The position numbers were made by a program, and so were the translations under genes. A stretch of 64,000 nucleotides of DNA from Halostella salina (lineage in GTDB: Archaea; Halobacteriota; Halobacteria; Halobacteriales; Natronoarchaeaceae). The stretch is taken from assembly GCF_003675855.1 (NCBI RefSeq), contig NZ_RCIH01000001.1, positions 558,001 through 622,000 of the forward strand. Direction: 5' to 3'. Every line of letters begins with the position of its first letter. Position 1 is the stretch's first letter. The notes below the pieces were generated by a model that worked only from the letters and a program-made list of their open reading frames with translations, had not been told where the DNA came from and did no database searches. Of the stretch, positions 8,282 to 17,293 are shown piece by piece.

Positions 8282-9013
8282 TCAGTCGTCGCCCGAACTG
8301 AGCGGTTCTAAGTTCTTCTCTCCGGCTTCGACCTTCGCCCGTTCGACCTTCCACACCGAGTTATCGAACTCAATCTCGTAGTTCTTCTCCGCGCGCTTCA
8401 GGATCGACTGGATGGATGACTGCTTCACACCGTAATACTCGGCTGTCGCCGTCTTCGGACGGCCTTTCTTGAGTTCGCGGATGAAGTTCTGCACCTTCGC
8501 GTACTCCTGCGGGTCCTGGTACAGGAACCCATCTTCATCGACGTCGTACCCGGCTGGCGGACGGCCTACGCGCTTCCCGTCGCGCCGGGCCTTGTCGATA
8601 CCCTGCTGCACGCGATCGGCGATCATCCGTCGCTCCGCGTCTGCGAACACTATCATGAGGTTGAGTAGGAGGTCACCCATCCAGTCGTCGTTATCGACTG
8701 TGCTGATGGGTTGTTCTGTGCAGTGTAGGTCGATGTCCTTCTCGCGGAGTTCCTCAACGAAACTGGCGAGCTCACTGAACGAACGTCCTAACCGGTCGAT
8801 CTCTGTGGTGACGACGACGTCGTACTGGTCGATGGTCTCCCGGAGCTGGTTGTACTGCTCGCGGGACATGCTCGCACCGGACTCGATGTCCACGTGCCAC
8901 GCGACTTCACTGGTGTTGTAGTGTTGGAGGATCGATTCGCGCTGCCGGTCGTCGTCTTGGTCGTCTGTGCTGACACGGACATAACCGGCGACATTCTGGG
9001 GTGATTCCTGCAT
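8282..9013 (-). CDS. Serine recombinase (resolvase/invertase family)
   Basis: The protein is 243 residues. The catalytic domain is complete: GYVRVSTDDQ with nucleophile S15, TTEIDRLGRSFSEL, and DAERRMIADRVQQGI before the long E helix. A hinge (GKRVGRPPAGYDVDEDG) is followed by a C-terminal segment with ATAEYYGVKQSSIQSIL, a helix-turn-helix. Such enzymes cut and rejoin DNA at a short crossover site. A TATA-like TTTTTTGATAAGG stretch (about 9030-9042, minus strand) lies some 25 bases upstream, so the message is probably leaderless. The GTAC-rich segment just upstream (9155-9244) is a candidate recombination or operator site. It may resolve multimers of the element or invert a cargo segment. Confidence 0.88.
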   Translation of the reverse strand: MQESPQNVAGYVRVSTDDQDDDRQRESILQHYNTSEVAWHVDIESGASMSREQYNQLRETIDQYDVVVTTEIDRLGRSFSELASFVEELREKDIDLHCTEQPISTVDNDDWMGDLLLNLMIVFADAERRMIADRVQQGIDKARRDGKRVGRPPAGYDVDEDGFLYQDPQEYAKVQNFIRELKKGRPKTATAEYYGVKQSSIQSILKRAEKNYEIEFDNSVWKVERAKVEAGEKNLEPLSSGDD

Positions 9014-9154
9014 ACCTACCTTAGTCGGTGTGTCCTTATCAAAAAAGTAGGATTCCTTGACGGTGCGGGAAACATTAGTTTCTCGTAACTCTCACCGTCG
9101 TAGTAGGAGTTCGGGACTAAAGGATGGGGAGGTGGGTTCGGACGGTCGGATCGG

Positions 9155-9244
9155 CGTACGTGCGTACGCACCTGAGTACGTACGCGACCACGTACATCGC
9201 TACGGACACAGCGACGTACGTTCGTACTCCCGTCCTCACGTACG
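9155..9244. repeat. GTAC/ACGTAC-rich palindromic cluster upstream of the serine recombinase
   Basis: Eight GTAC tetramers, mostly as CGTAC or ACGTACG, fall within about 90 bases. Several pair as inverted halves around short spacers. The rest of 9014-9509 has no credible gene: one plus-strand frame of 103 codons covers it but is full of the same repeats. A res-like crossover site or operator for the adjacent recombinase is an inference from position. Confidence 0.5.
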
Positions 9245-9509
9245 GGTATGCGTCCATCTGCTCAAACCGACTGACGGGCGGGCGAGCAGATCATCTATTA
9301 TGAATTGTACGGACACCCGGGATATCGGCGTGCTGCGTCGTGTCGCCCACCATGTTCCGCGACATTAGAGAAACGGCTACCCCAATGGGTTGTCCATTAG
9401 AACAGGTTAGTATCGAACACCGGAGTTTCGATGACAATTGGTGACGGAGATGAATACGGATAGGTACTCCTGCCCGTCATTTGCTTCGTACATGTGACTA
9501 CTGATGTAT

Positions 9510-10958
9510 TTAGTCGTCTAACATATCCTCCGGAATCTGGCTCTCCGGGATGTTCAGGGCATACTCCTCATCATCGCGCACCTTCTTAAGAAGGGGAACG
9601 ACTTCTTCTGAGTACCGGCGTGGATCGACCTTACCCTGGCCGATGAACGCGATGTGGTATCTGTTGTTGAATTCACGGATGTTTATACCCGTCTCCTCTT
9701 CGATGTCTCTGATAAGTTCGTTGACTGCGTAGGTGTTCGTGCTCTCAAACCCAAGCCGAACTGCCACATCACTTGGACGTAGGTCATGGTCAAATTGAAT
9801 TGCCGACTCCGAGTCAGGGGCGATCCCGAGCACGGTTGCTAATTCACTCTCGTCTTCAGCGAGATCTTCGACTTTTCTAACGTCAACCACCTCGCGGTTG
9901 GGAGCCTTCTTGCTCACCACCTCAAATGTGCTGGCAAGAATTCTGCGAAGAGCGCCGATGGGGATATTCAGCCCACTATGCTGCGTGAATGCTTCAAAGA
10001 CCCACGAGAAGTCTTTGGCGACAATTCTGTTTACTGTAATATTGTCTCCCTCCCCGATCTGAATCTGTTTTTGACGTGGGAGGTTGTCCCGGTCTTCAAT
10101 GTCGTCATCAAATTCGAGGAAGTAGATGTCGTTAGCAATGTCCTCGTTGTCCGATAACATCTGATTCACCCATGAGAACACTCGTTGTATGTTTGAGTCG
10201 CCCGCCCCGTATCCAACGATGAGTAACGGGTGTTCAACAAAGTATGTGAGCATTTTCGAACTAAGATATCGTCGCCGAGAATTGAAGTCCTCGTAGTCCT
10301 CGGATGTCAGTATAAGACTCTCAGGTTCGGTGATACTACCATGAATCTTGAGAATTTCACCGATAGTCTGGTGCTGACGCCGTAGAACCTGCTCGCCGAC
10401 AACTACGTCGTAATCTGGCTCATCTTCGTCATAGTCTTCATTGAAAATACGCTCTAAGAACGGGTCATAATTCGTGGTGATGATCGCGTGCGGTTGAATC
10501 TCTTTTAGAAGTTCGATCTCTTCTCGTGCCTCATCGGCGGTGAGGTCACCATTGACGACGTCATCAGTCAAATCGTCTGACGAGGCTGGCGTCAGATCAT
10601 CAAAATATTCCGAAATTCGATTTTTGATGTAGATGTCTTCTGGATGCTGGGGGTCAAGAGAATCATCTGGAAAAGTGGGGGTCCCTCTGTTCCAAGCCCA
10701 CACAGCATATTGTTCAGCGAGAAACTGACCCATCTCTTGTGGACTTCGAGTTTGGCGGTAGTATCCGTAATCGTGGCCGAGTGTAGGAAGATCATCGGCC
10801 ATTGATTCTAGTAGTTCATCCCATCCCGGACCACTGAAGTAGCGAATAGAGAGACCAGAACCAACGAGTAGTGCGGGTTGGAAGTCTTCACTTTCTAGTG
10901 TCTTCCCGATGTCCTGTATGATCTCTTCACGATATTCTTCAAGATCTGGCATATTCAT
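9510..10958 (-). CDS. SIR2-like domain protein (defence-associated sirtuin type)
   Basis: The protein is 482 residues from the ATG at 10958, with a GGAGG sequence about 10 bases before it. The SIR2-like fold is shown by LVGSGLS (32-38), ITTNYDPFLE (161-170), KIHGS (205-209) and VGYGAGDSNI (249-258), the usual NAD-binding and catalytic landmarks of the SIR2_2 group. Residues 340-482 form an extra domain that I do not recognise. SIR2 proteins of this build in bacteria deplete NAD when a virus is sensed. In this element the protein stands next to nuclease and HEPN-like genes, so a similar role is likely but not shown. There is no adjacent Argonaute or HerA gene. Confidence 0.82.
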   Translation of the reverse strand: MNMPDLEEYREEIIQDIGKTLESEDFQPALLVGSGLSIRYFSGPGWDELLESMADDLPTLGHDYGYYRQTRSPQEMGQFLAEQYAVWAWNRGTPTFPDDSLDPQHPEDIYIKNRISEYFDDLTPASSDDLTDDVVNGDLTADEAREEIELLKEIQPHAIITTNYDPFLERIFNEDYDEDEPDYDVVVGEQVLRRQHQTIGEILKIHGSITEPESLILTSEDYEDFNSRRRYLSSKMLTYFVEHPLLIVGYGAGDSNIQRVFSWVNQMLSDNEDIANDIYFLEFDDDIEDRDNLPRQKQIQIGEGDNITVNRIVAKDFSWVFEAFTQHSGLNIPIGALRRILASTFEVVSKKAPNREVVDVRKVEDLAEDESELATVLGIAPDSESAIQFDHDLRPSDVAVRLGFESTNTYAVNELIRDIEEETGINIREFNNRYHIAFIGQGKVDPRRYSEEVVPLLKKVRDDEEYALNIPESQIPEDMLDD

Positions 10959-11333
10959 CACCTTTCCTCCCGCAAGGAAAAGTGTTGACAGTTTAGTGAG
11001 CGAATGACTAGTCCCGACTTCCTACCCAGGTATGGTATGAGTTGAGTAGGTGAGGTGGCTTGGGTTCCCGGTTCAGTCGTGGATTTCCGCGATGATGTGG
11101 TTCCGTTACTGGAGTATCTATAGTACAGCTCGTCTTGGCGGAGGAGGTTCGACCTGTCCTGCTCGGGAAAGTATCAATCAGAAACTGTTAACAAGAACGA
11201 CGGTGCCGCGGTCAGGAATCGTGTTACGGGCGAGCAAGAAAGTATGAAAACGCTGTAATCCCACGCACCAAACCCCCGTAACACCTTTTGTGAACCCTTA
11301 AAACACAGCGCGGTCAGGAACCGTGTTACCCTC
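10959..11333. other. Intergenic region with two inverted copies of the element's short motif
   Basis: No gene is supported here. Two minus-strand copies of ACACnGnTCCTGACCG occur near 11207-11229 and 11311-11330. The second abuts the stop codon region of the 11334-11975 gene. A GTTAACAAGAACGACGG stretch near 11187 resembles GTTGACAGGAACGACGG near 6891, a second short shared sequence. Confidence 0.5.
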
Positions 11334-11975
11334 TCAGTACACGTCGCCCGCCGGAACGCGCACTGCATTCTCGCGGAACCATGGCGTCGTCATATCCCAC
11401 GACCCGAGGTCGTAGTCCTCGAACGTGGACAGGCGCGACTGCCCCGGGTACCGAGCGGCTTCCGACCGACCGTCGTCGTCACCGTGAATGCCCTTCCGAG
11501 CATTGACAACCGTCCAATCCGGCTCATGCTGTGACCGCACCACTTGCCGATCGACTGTCTCGCCCGCGAGCGTCGCCTGACGCGCCCGCCCGCGTCGCGT
11601 GGGCGTTTGGTCGCGCAAGTACCGCGTCGTCCCTGCGGACCCGACAGTATCCTCCAAGAGGAGCTGCTGTCCCGTCGATTCCACGCCAACGTGCTCATTG
11701 TCACCCGCCTTCTCAATCACGTAGCACCAGAGGTCCATCGATGTCATCCACTTCGACCCGTCCGGACTCCGCTTGATGAGCCCCTTATGTCGCAGGTAAC
11801 ACTTCATCTCCTGCGACAGTTGCGATTCTTCCCACCGCCAGGTGACTACTGGCGGGGCGAGGTGCTGGATGATCTCTCCCCAGTGAGCCGCAAGCTTGCC
11901 TTCCGTTCTCTTCTTGAAGTCTCTCGCGCGGTTCGACTGCCACGTCACCGTCGTCGTTGAGTTTTGAGTTAACAA
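11334..11975 (-). CDS. Hypothetical protein, last gene of the helicase-primase operon
   Basis: The minus-strand frame gives 213 residues from a TTG at 11975, six bases after the primase stop codon. The segment around residues 20-90 (WGEIIQHLAPP...QEMKCYLRHKGLIKRSPDGSKW) reads like a winged helix. The C-terminal half is basic and unrecognised. An overlapping GTG-initiated frame from 11985 is open for only 66 codons and looks less protein-like. Orientation and spacing place it in the operon with 11982-16956. The start codon is uncertain. Confidence 0.55.
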   Translation of the reverse strand: MLTQNSTTTVTWQSNRARDFKKRTEGKLAAHWGEIIQHLAPPVVTWRWEESQLSQEMKCYLRHKGLIKRSPDGSKWMTSMDLWCYVIEKAGDNEHVGVESTGQQLLLEDTVGSAGTTRYLRDQTPTRRGRARQATLAGETVDRQVVRSQHEPDWTVVNARKGIHGDDDGRSEAARYPGQSRLSTFEDYDLGSWDMTTPWFRENAVRVPAGDVY

Positions 11976-11981
11976 TCTTAG

Positions 11982-13334
11982 TCACCCCGTGTATTCCATC
12001 TCCTCGAACAGCCCGATCGCCAGCGCGTAGTTCGCTTTCGACAACTGTCCGTCTTCTTTGTAGTCAACACCCTGTACACCCAAAACGCCCTTGAGAGCCA
12101 TCGTTGGCGGTTTTTCGTCTTCAAGCGCAGTCGCGTGCTTGTCCCGCGCAGCGAGACACACCCGAAGCGCATCGACAGGGTCCTGCATGACATCGCTCGC
12201 GTTCCCGCACGACCTGATGCCCTCAATGACTGCAATCAACTGCAGCGCACCGCCACCGTCCTCGTGAGCCCAGCACTTCCACCCGTCATTAGTGTCCACG
12301 CCGAAGTTCGTAGACTTCGCGTCTGGGGTGCTGGTGCCACCGTGAACCGGGTGTGGGCCCTCCCCGTTCACCGCGTGAGCGCGGAACGGACCGGTCTGCG
12401 CGATCGGCTCAGGGTTCAGGGAGTAGTACGCTGACTTCGACTTGGACGAGTCGATATCACTACCCTCAGCCCGGTCATCGAACGCTGCCTGTGCCTGTTC
12501 AGCTGGCGTCAAAGTATCGTCGTCATCCAGGTGCTCGTCAACGATGTCGTCGATCGTTGCCTGCCGTTCAGGGACGTCGTGCCGCGGCGTGGCGTCGATG
12601 TGCATCCACGTCGTCCCCATCACGCGTCCGTTCGCGGGAGCACCGTACACCTCAACGTGCCCGACTTCACCGCTCGGGAGTGACTGGGTCAGATCTTCCT
12701 GAACCTTCTTCCCGTCAACGAACCCGGGGAGTTCCGCCCGTACGAACACGTGAACGCCGGTCATGCTGGTGCTGACTTCAGTGTAGGCGTCCAGTTCTTG
12801 GATGAGGTCCCACGCTTCCCGCGTCATCAGCGCGGTCCCATCGTCTTGAGGTTCGATGACGTCATCGAGGTCCACCAGCATGAGCGGATCTTCGTCAGGC
12901 TGGAAGTCCAAGTGCGGAACGATCGCCATCGGGTACAGCGGCCGGGGATCCTCACGGTGCTCGTTCCCGTCATCGTCTTCAACAGTCCCCCACCGCCAAC
13001 TGTCATTGATGTGCCCGTTGACAGTTCCATCGAGGGCGTCAATCACGTCCTCGAACGTCCCGCCTGCCCGTGAATCCCAACTGACGTTCTCACGTCCCCA
13101 CTGCGCTGCACCAGCGTACCCGGGGTTGGTGTACGGGGCGCGCGGCTGCTTCTCTTCCAAGTCCCACGCGAACCAGTTCCGGGCGTCTTGCCCGATTTCA
13201 ACCAGGTCTGCGGGGATGACACGCTCCGCGTCGTGGACTGATTCCGGAACGTCCAGCGTGACGTACTCTTCGCCGACTTCGATGACTTTCACCGGGCTTT
13301 CAGCGTCGTCTAACCGTTGGATTGCTTCTCGCAT
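11982..13334 (-). CDS. Primase-like protein with PrimPol-type core and zinc-finger region
   Basis: The protein is 450 residues from the ATG at 13334, which shares its A with the stop codon TGA of the helicase gene (TGATG), so translation is coupled. A TTG six bases upstream is less likely. The core has VDLDD at 154-158 and STSMTGVHVF at 188-197, then VEVY and a GRVMG stretch, the order of metal-binding and triphosphate-binding motifs in plasmid and phage primase-polymerases. Further on, HPVH and CWAH flank an NFGVDTNDGW segment before a GGGALQLIAV helix, which resembles a CHC2-type zinc finger. It would prime replication of the element together with the helicase. The family assignment is by motif order only. 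Confidence 0.62.
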   Translation of the reverse strand: MREAIQRLDDAESPVKVIEVGEEYVTLDVPESVHDAERVIPADLVEIGQDARNWFAWDLEEKQPRAPYTNPGYAGAAQWGRENVSWDSRAGGTFEDVIDALDGTVNGHINDSWRWGTVEDDDGNEHREDPRPLYPMAIVPHLDFQPDEDPLMLVDLDDVIEPQDDGTALMTREAWDLIQELDAYTEVSTSMTGVHVFVRAELPGFVDGKKVQEDLTQSLPSGEVGHVEVYGAPANGRVMGTTWMHIDATPRHDVPERQATIDDIVDEHLDDDDTLTPAEQAQAAFDDRAEGSDIDSSKSKSAYYSLNPEPIAQTGPFRAHAVNGEGPHPVHGGTSTPDAKSTNFGVDTNDGWKCWAHEDGGGALQLIAVIEGIRSCGNASDVMQDPVDALRVCLAARDKHATALEDEKPPTMALKGVLGVQGVDYKEDGQLSKANYALAIGLFEEMEYTG

Positions 13335-15775
13335 CAACAATCACCCCATGTGAGACCGACGAATCCACCGTCTTTCTCTGCGACCTTGCCTGCGTTAATG
13401 AGCGCATCCAGTACCACCTCAACATTTTCACGTCGGAATCCACGGGACTCGCACGCATCGATGACCTCAGTCGCCGTCGATATCCCACCGTGGTAGATTT
13501 CGCTGCGCACTTCACGCGTTAACTCTCGCGTGTACTCCATGCGTTCCTGGTACGCTTCGATCCTGTCCTGAATCACGTCCAGGTCTGCGCGGGTTCGCTT
13601 AGCGACACGACCCGTCGCTGCGTCGGTGTCAAACCCGCCTTTAGTGTCAACCCCACCGTCAGTGCATGCCTGCCTGACAGCGTTATCCACCCGTTCACGT
13701 TCCCCCAGAACACTTGACGTTCCTGTGGTCGGGGCGGGGTCGGGACCGGTGTTCTCCATAGCATCCGGGGCGGGTTCCTCTTCGACGTCGGGAGTATCGA
13801 TGACAGGCAACTCGTCACCGTCATCTTCGGCGGATTCCGCGTTCGCTGCAGCGCGTTCAGCGGCCTGCTCCGACTTCCTGACGATCTCCCCGTCCAGATA
13901 CGGCGTCATCCAACGGAACCCGCCACGCATGATGTGCAACCGCTCGCTCGCACGTGTGAGCGCGACGTACCAGGTCCGAGCTTCATTCTCTGACTTACGC
14001 TTCAACCGGTCGGTTTCACTCGCAATCGTGCTCGTGATGCCGTCGTACACGACAACGTCGCTTGCCTCCGAGCCCTTCGATGCGTGAATCGTGAGGACAC
14101 GCACCCGCTTCACCGCGCCCTCTGCAACCGTCTCGTCACGTTCAGAAACTGCAGCCTGTAACGCATCGATTTCACCGTCATCGAGTTCACCGGATTTCGT
14201 TAACTCACTAACAGACGCCGTTCCTGAGGTGTAACGCCCCCAGAACGCGTCTTTGACAACTTCACCGAGGTCGTCAGCAGTGACTGTCTGTTCACCGTCA
14301 CGGAGACCACTAATGAACGTCTCCCGTTCGTCGTTCGTGACCGACAGCACACGACCGTTCGTGTGCTCTAACAGCGTCGCGGCTTCGTCGCCGGTGAGAC
14401 GGAGTTGCGACGCGTCCGTGTCGTACGTCTGCAGCCCGTACTGACCGTCATCTGACGCGTAGGTTGCCGGGACACCGCGGAGTTTCACTAACGCGTTTAG
14501 CAGGTCCACGCGGCGCTGTGTCCACCCGCCCAGATCGCTGTCATGCGTCGAATGGATGATGCCGGCTTTCTCCAGTGCGGCACTGATACCCGACACTTGC
14601 GTGCGACTGCGTGCAAGGAGCATCATCGACCGGTCGTCATGCCCGTCGATGTGGTCCTGGACGAGCGCGCCGGGGCTTGCCGGGGTATCCGCGCCCGGGA
14701 CGCGCCAACCGTCACTGTCCCCCTTCTCGAACCATGGGGACTTGTACTCATGCAGTTCACCGCGAGAGTCACGCGTCACCGGCGGTTCGTCGAACTCCTT
14801 CGACAGCATCAACGTCGCAGCCTGCCAGTGCGACCGCGGGACACGCCAGGTCTTCGTCAACAGGACCTCCGGAATGTGATCGAGTCGGTCACTGAAGAAC
14901 CGCGGGTCCGCGCCCGTATACTCGTTCACGACTTGCAACGGGTCGCCGGCAACGATTGCGGTGTCTGCAGCTGCAACCCAACGCTCACACACCTGCGCCA
15001 TGAGCGGTGTCACGTCGTGGTACTCGTCCACGACAACCGCCTTCGTCGGCGGTAGCGGACCGTTCACGGCTGCTTCTAACAGTTCGCCGAACTCCGTCAG
15101 ACCGGCTTCCTGCTTGAACGCCTCCCACCGCTCATAGATCTGGGGGACGTCGACGCCCGGCCATTCTTCCTTGAGGTCGGTGTACTTCGGCACTTCGTAC
15201 AGATCGCTCTTGTCCGCCGGGTCAAGCAGGTTATCACGAGCGTATTCGATGACTTTGAACAACAGCTCACCGCGCGACGTGCTCCACGGCGCTGAACTGT
15301 ACTTGATGTCCAGTACTTCACTGCAGAAGTACCATTTCTCGTATCCCGTCACGGCTGGACCGAGCCCGGAATCCGTGTTCTCATCGTGACGACCGCTGAG
15401 AAGCCCTGTAACGCGGTTCGCCGCGGCATGTGCGGTCGTCCACATTTCTAACTCGTCTTCTTCATCGAGGATTCCCCATGACTTGAGACGCGCTTCGATT
15501 TCACCGGCAAGTGAACGACGGTACGTCATGATCGTGATATCACGGGGGTCGATGTTGTGTTCCTCTATAAGCACAGCAACGCGGAGGCACATCTGCGTCG
15601 TCTTACCCGTGCCGGGCGGCCCGTTCAGGCGGATTGTCGCGTCTGCAGGGTGCGTCTCCCCGCCTTTGATTTTCGCGTCCTTCAGGTCCGCCGGGAGGCC
15701 CTTGCGGACGGATTCAGGCGGACGGGCGTCTTCGTAGTCGGTGACTTCGTCGTAGTCAGTAGGTGCTCGTGGCAT
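13334..15775 (-). CDS. UvrD/Rep-family (SF1) DNA helicase with C-terminal winged helix
   Basis: The protein is 813 residues. It shows Walker A GPPGTGKT (52-59), motif II VVVDEYHD with the DExx core, the third-domain TIHASKGSEASDVVVYD (motif V) and WYVALTRASERLHIM (motif VI). This is the full set for a UvrD-type 3'-5' helicase. A low-complexity acidic linker then leads to a final 70-residue segment (STATEVIDACESRGFRRENVEVVLDALINAG, shown in part) that resembles the winged helix at the end of archaeal MCM. Its ATG overlaps the stop of the upstream gene at 15775 by one base. It most likely unwinds DNA during element replication. A tail of this kind on a UvrD-like helicase is unusual. Confidence 0.85.
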   Translation of the reverse strand: MPRAPTDYDEVTDYEDARPPESVRKGLPADLKDAKIKGGETHPADATIRLNGPPGTGKTTQMCLRVAVLIEEHNIDPRDITIMTYRRSLAGEIEARLKSWGILDEEDELEMWTTAHAAANRVTGLLSGRHDENTDSGLGPAVTGYEKWYFCSEVLDIKYSSAPWSTSRGELLFKVIEYARDNLLDPADKSDLYEVPKYTDLKEEWPGVDVPQIYERWEAFKQEAGLTEFGELLEAAVNGPLPPTKAVVVDEYHDVTPLMAQVCERWVAAADTAIVAGDPLQVVNEYTGADPRFFSDRLDHIPEVLLTKTWRVPRSHWQAATLMLSKEFDEPPVTRDSRGELHEYKSPWFEKGDSDGWRVPGADTPASPGALVQDHIDGHDDRSMMLLARSRTQVSGISAALEKAGIIHSTHDSDLGGWTQRRVDLLNALVKLRGVPATYASDDGQYGLQTYDTDASQLRLTGDEAATLLEHTNGRVLSVTNDERETFISGLRDGEQTVTADDLGEVVKDAFWGRYTSGTASVSELTKSGELDDGEIDALQAAVSERDETVAEGAVKRVRVLTIHASKGSEASDVVVYDGITSTIASETDRLKRKSENEARTWYVALTRASERLHIMRGGFRWMTPYLDGEIVRKSEQAAERAAANAESAEDDGDELPVIDTPDVEEEPAPDAMENTGPDPAPTTGTSSVLGERERVDNAVRQACTDGGVDTKGGFDTDAATGRVAKRTRADLDVIQDRIEAYQERMEYTRELTREVRSEIYHGGISTATEVIDACESRGFRRENVEVVLDALINAGKVAEKDGGFVGLTWGDC

Positions 15776-16956
15776 TACTCGTCACCCCCGTCTTCGGGCG
15801 TGTATGACCGGATTTTCCCGGGTTCATGGTCGTCGCTGTCTTCGTCACTTCCAGGCAGTGAACCGCCCGAGTCACCGTTTACAACCTCGTCGGTGTCGCC
15901 GGTCTCGTCCGGTTCACTGGCGCTGTCACCATCCTCCTCGTTACCGTGGTTATCCATGCGGTCCATCGTGGACCCTGACGCCTCCTGCTGGTAGGCATCC
16001 TCGCTAACTTCGAATGCGTCACCGGACAGATACCAGAACGTCTGCCAATTCCCGTGAACGGTCGTTGACTTCGACACCTTGTCACCAGCTGTTGACGTGC
16101 CTGTAAGTTCACGCGCGGAGATTTCAGCCTGCAGCGCCCGGTCGGTGATTTCGTGGGTCGATGTGATGGACGCAATCGCCTCCCTCGGCACGACAACCTC
16201 AGAGTTCGCCGGGGGTTCATCGTCCACGTACACACCGCCGTTCTCAACAGCATCCTTGCGGTCTCCGTACGCGACAGTGTTACTCACGTAGTTCTTCAAC
16301 GCCTGCATCGCTGCCGTCCGTGCACCCGTCTCTTCTTCAACGACTTCACCAACGCTCTCGATAACATCGCCGATGAAGTTGTCCCACTCAACTTCTTCAC
16401 TCTCCGCTCGGTCAGGGTATTCGCCTTCCTGAGCGGCTGTGTAGGCCTTCCACAGAACCCGTCCTTCGAAGAATGTCGATTGAGTGACCGTGAGACGCGT
16501 CCCGTTCGCATCGTTGAATTTCAGGACGTATTCGGTCTCTTCGGTGGATGACTTGTCTGTCGTAACCTTCTTCGTCACACCGACAAGCGTCTCCTCAATG
16601 AGGTCTGAGAAGATGATCACTTCACCGTCATCGATCTTCTTCTCAGTTTCGAGGTCATCAATCTCATCTAACCAGATTTGGCGGACGTTCTTCCGCGACA
16701 CGCCGCTTTTCGTGTCACTTAGCTGGTTGAGGTACGCTTTCGCCATCGAGTGCAGACCCGTGGCTTCGTCGCCGGCTTCGACTTCGATCGCTGCGAAGGT
16801 CTGAGCTGCATCCATGCAGACTTGCATCGCGTCGCCAGCGTTGTCTGCGTCCTTCACAGCTTCCTCGTACTGCGAGAACTGCGCGCCCAGCTTCGCAGTG
16901 GGTGTGTCCTCTGATGGGCCCGAGATGTCGTCGGGCATGTCTCCTCCCGCTGCCAT
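15775..16956 (-). CDS. Hypothetical protein, first gene of the helicase-primase operon
   Basis: The protein is 393 residues. The first half is helical (KLGAQFSQYEEAVKDADNAGDAM) and the middle has a compact mixed segment (EEVEWDNFIGDVIESVGE; SRKNVRQIWLDEI). The last 80 residues are a disordered acidic tail. No known motif is visible. Its stop overlaps the helicase start by one base, so the two are translationally coupled, and its product probably works with the helicase, for example as a loader or origin-binding protein. A longer form from 16966 in another frame is not credible. Confidence 0.65.
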   Translation of the reverse strand: MAAGGDMPDDISGPSEDTPTAKLGAQFSQYEEAVKDADNAGDAMQVCMDAAQTFAAIEVEAGDEATGLHSMAKAYLNQLSDTKSGVSRKNVRQIWLDEIDDLETEKKIDDGEVIIFSDLIEETLVGVTKKVTTDKSSTEETEYVLKFNDANGTRLTVTQSTFFEGRVLWKAYTAAQEGEYPDRAESEEVEWDNFIGDVIESVGEVVEEETGARTAAMQALKNYVSNTVAYGDRKDAVENGGVYVDDEPPANSEVVVPREAIASITSTHEITDRALQAEISARELTGTSTAGDKVSKSTTVHGNWQTFWYLSGDAFEVSEDAYQQEASGSTMDRMDNHGNEEDGDSASEPDETGDTDEVVNGDSGGSLPGSDEDSDDHEPGKIRSYTPEDGGDE

Positions 16957-17024
16957 CAGGCCCCACCGCCGTTGATACCGTCGTTTACTCCGTGCTGTTC
17001 GTCGCTGCGTCCGTCCGTTGTAGG

Positions 17025-17040
17025 ACGATTTTTAAGTTTT
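17025..17040 (-). promoter_or_regulatory. Probable TATA element of the helicase-primase operon
   Basis: On the minus strand the sequence reads AAAACTTAAAAATCG, about 75 bases before the ATG at 16956, so the message would have a leader. The interval 16957-17293 has no gene; it is the control region between this operon and the divergent repressor gene. Confidence 0.4.
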
Positions 17041-17257
17041 CGTGTCGTACGTTGCATTGGTACTCGCGGACCGCATGGATTGGTTGATTGGCGGAAACGA
17101 TCCGTCTCGCAGACGCACATCCATCGAGGTCAGGTGAACCCGCGGTACCAGGGCGGGAGGGTGGTTCCCTCCCTGCCTGTCCTTTCATACGAACGCTGGT
17201 TAGGCGCTCGTCCAGGCCCGCGTTTTCACTGCTTATCCTCTGTTAAGGACCTGGTGC

Positions 17258-17268
17258 TTATAAGTATT
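17258..17268 (+). promoter_or_regulatory. TATA element of the PhiH1-like repressor gene
   Basis: The sequence CTTATAAGTAT lies about 30 bases before the ATG at 17294. Since the repressor gene and the replication operon diverge from this region, the repressor could act here on both. Confidence 0.5.
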
Positions 17269-17293
17269 TGGGGGGCAAATATACAAATAAGGA

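Noticed and set aside
9057-9368. 103-codon plus-strand frame
   Set aside because: Composition is random and dominated by the GTAC repeats; no TATA element or family resemblance.
2803-10958. DISARM or BREX system
   Set aside because: A PLD protein and a methylase are present, but the DrmA/DrmB helicase-DUF1998 pair and the BREX genes are missing.
11785-11985. GTG-initiated 66-codon frame at the start of the 11334-11975 gene
   Set aside because: It ends early and is less protein-like than the overlapping 213-residue frame, although it couples to the primase stop.
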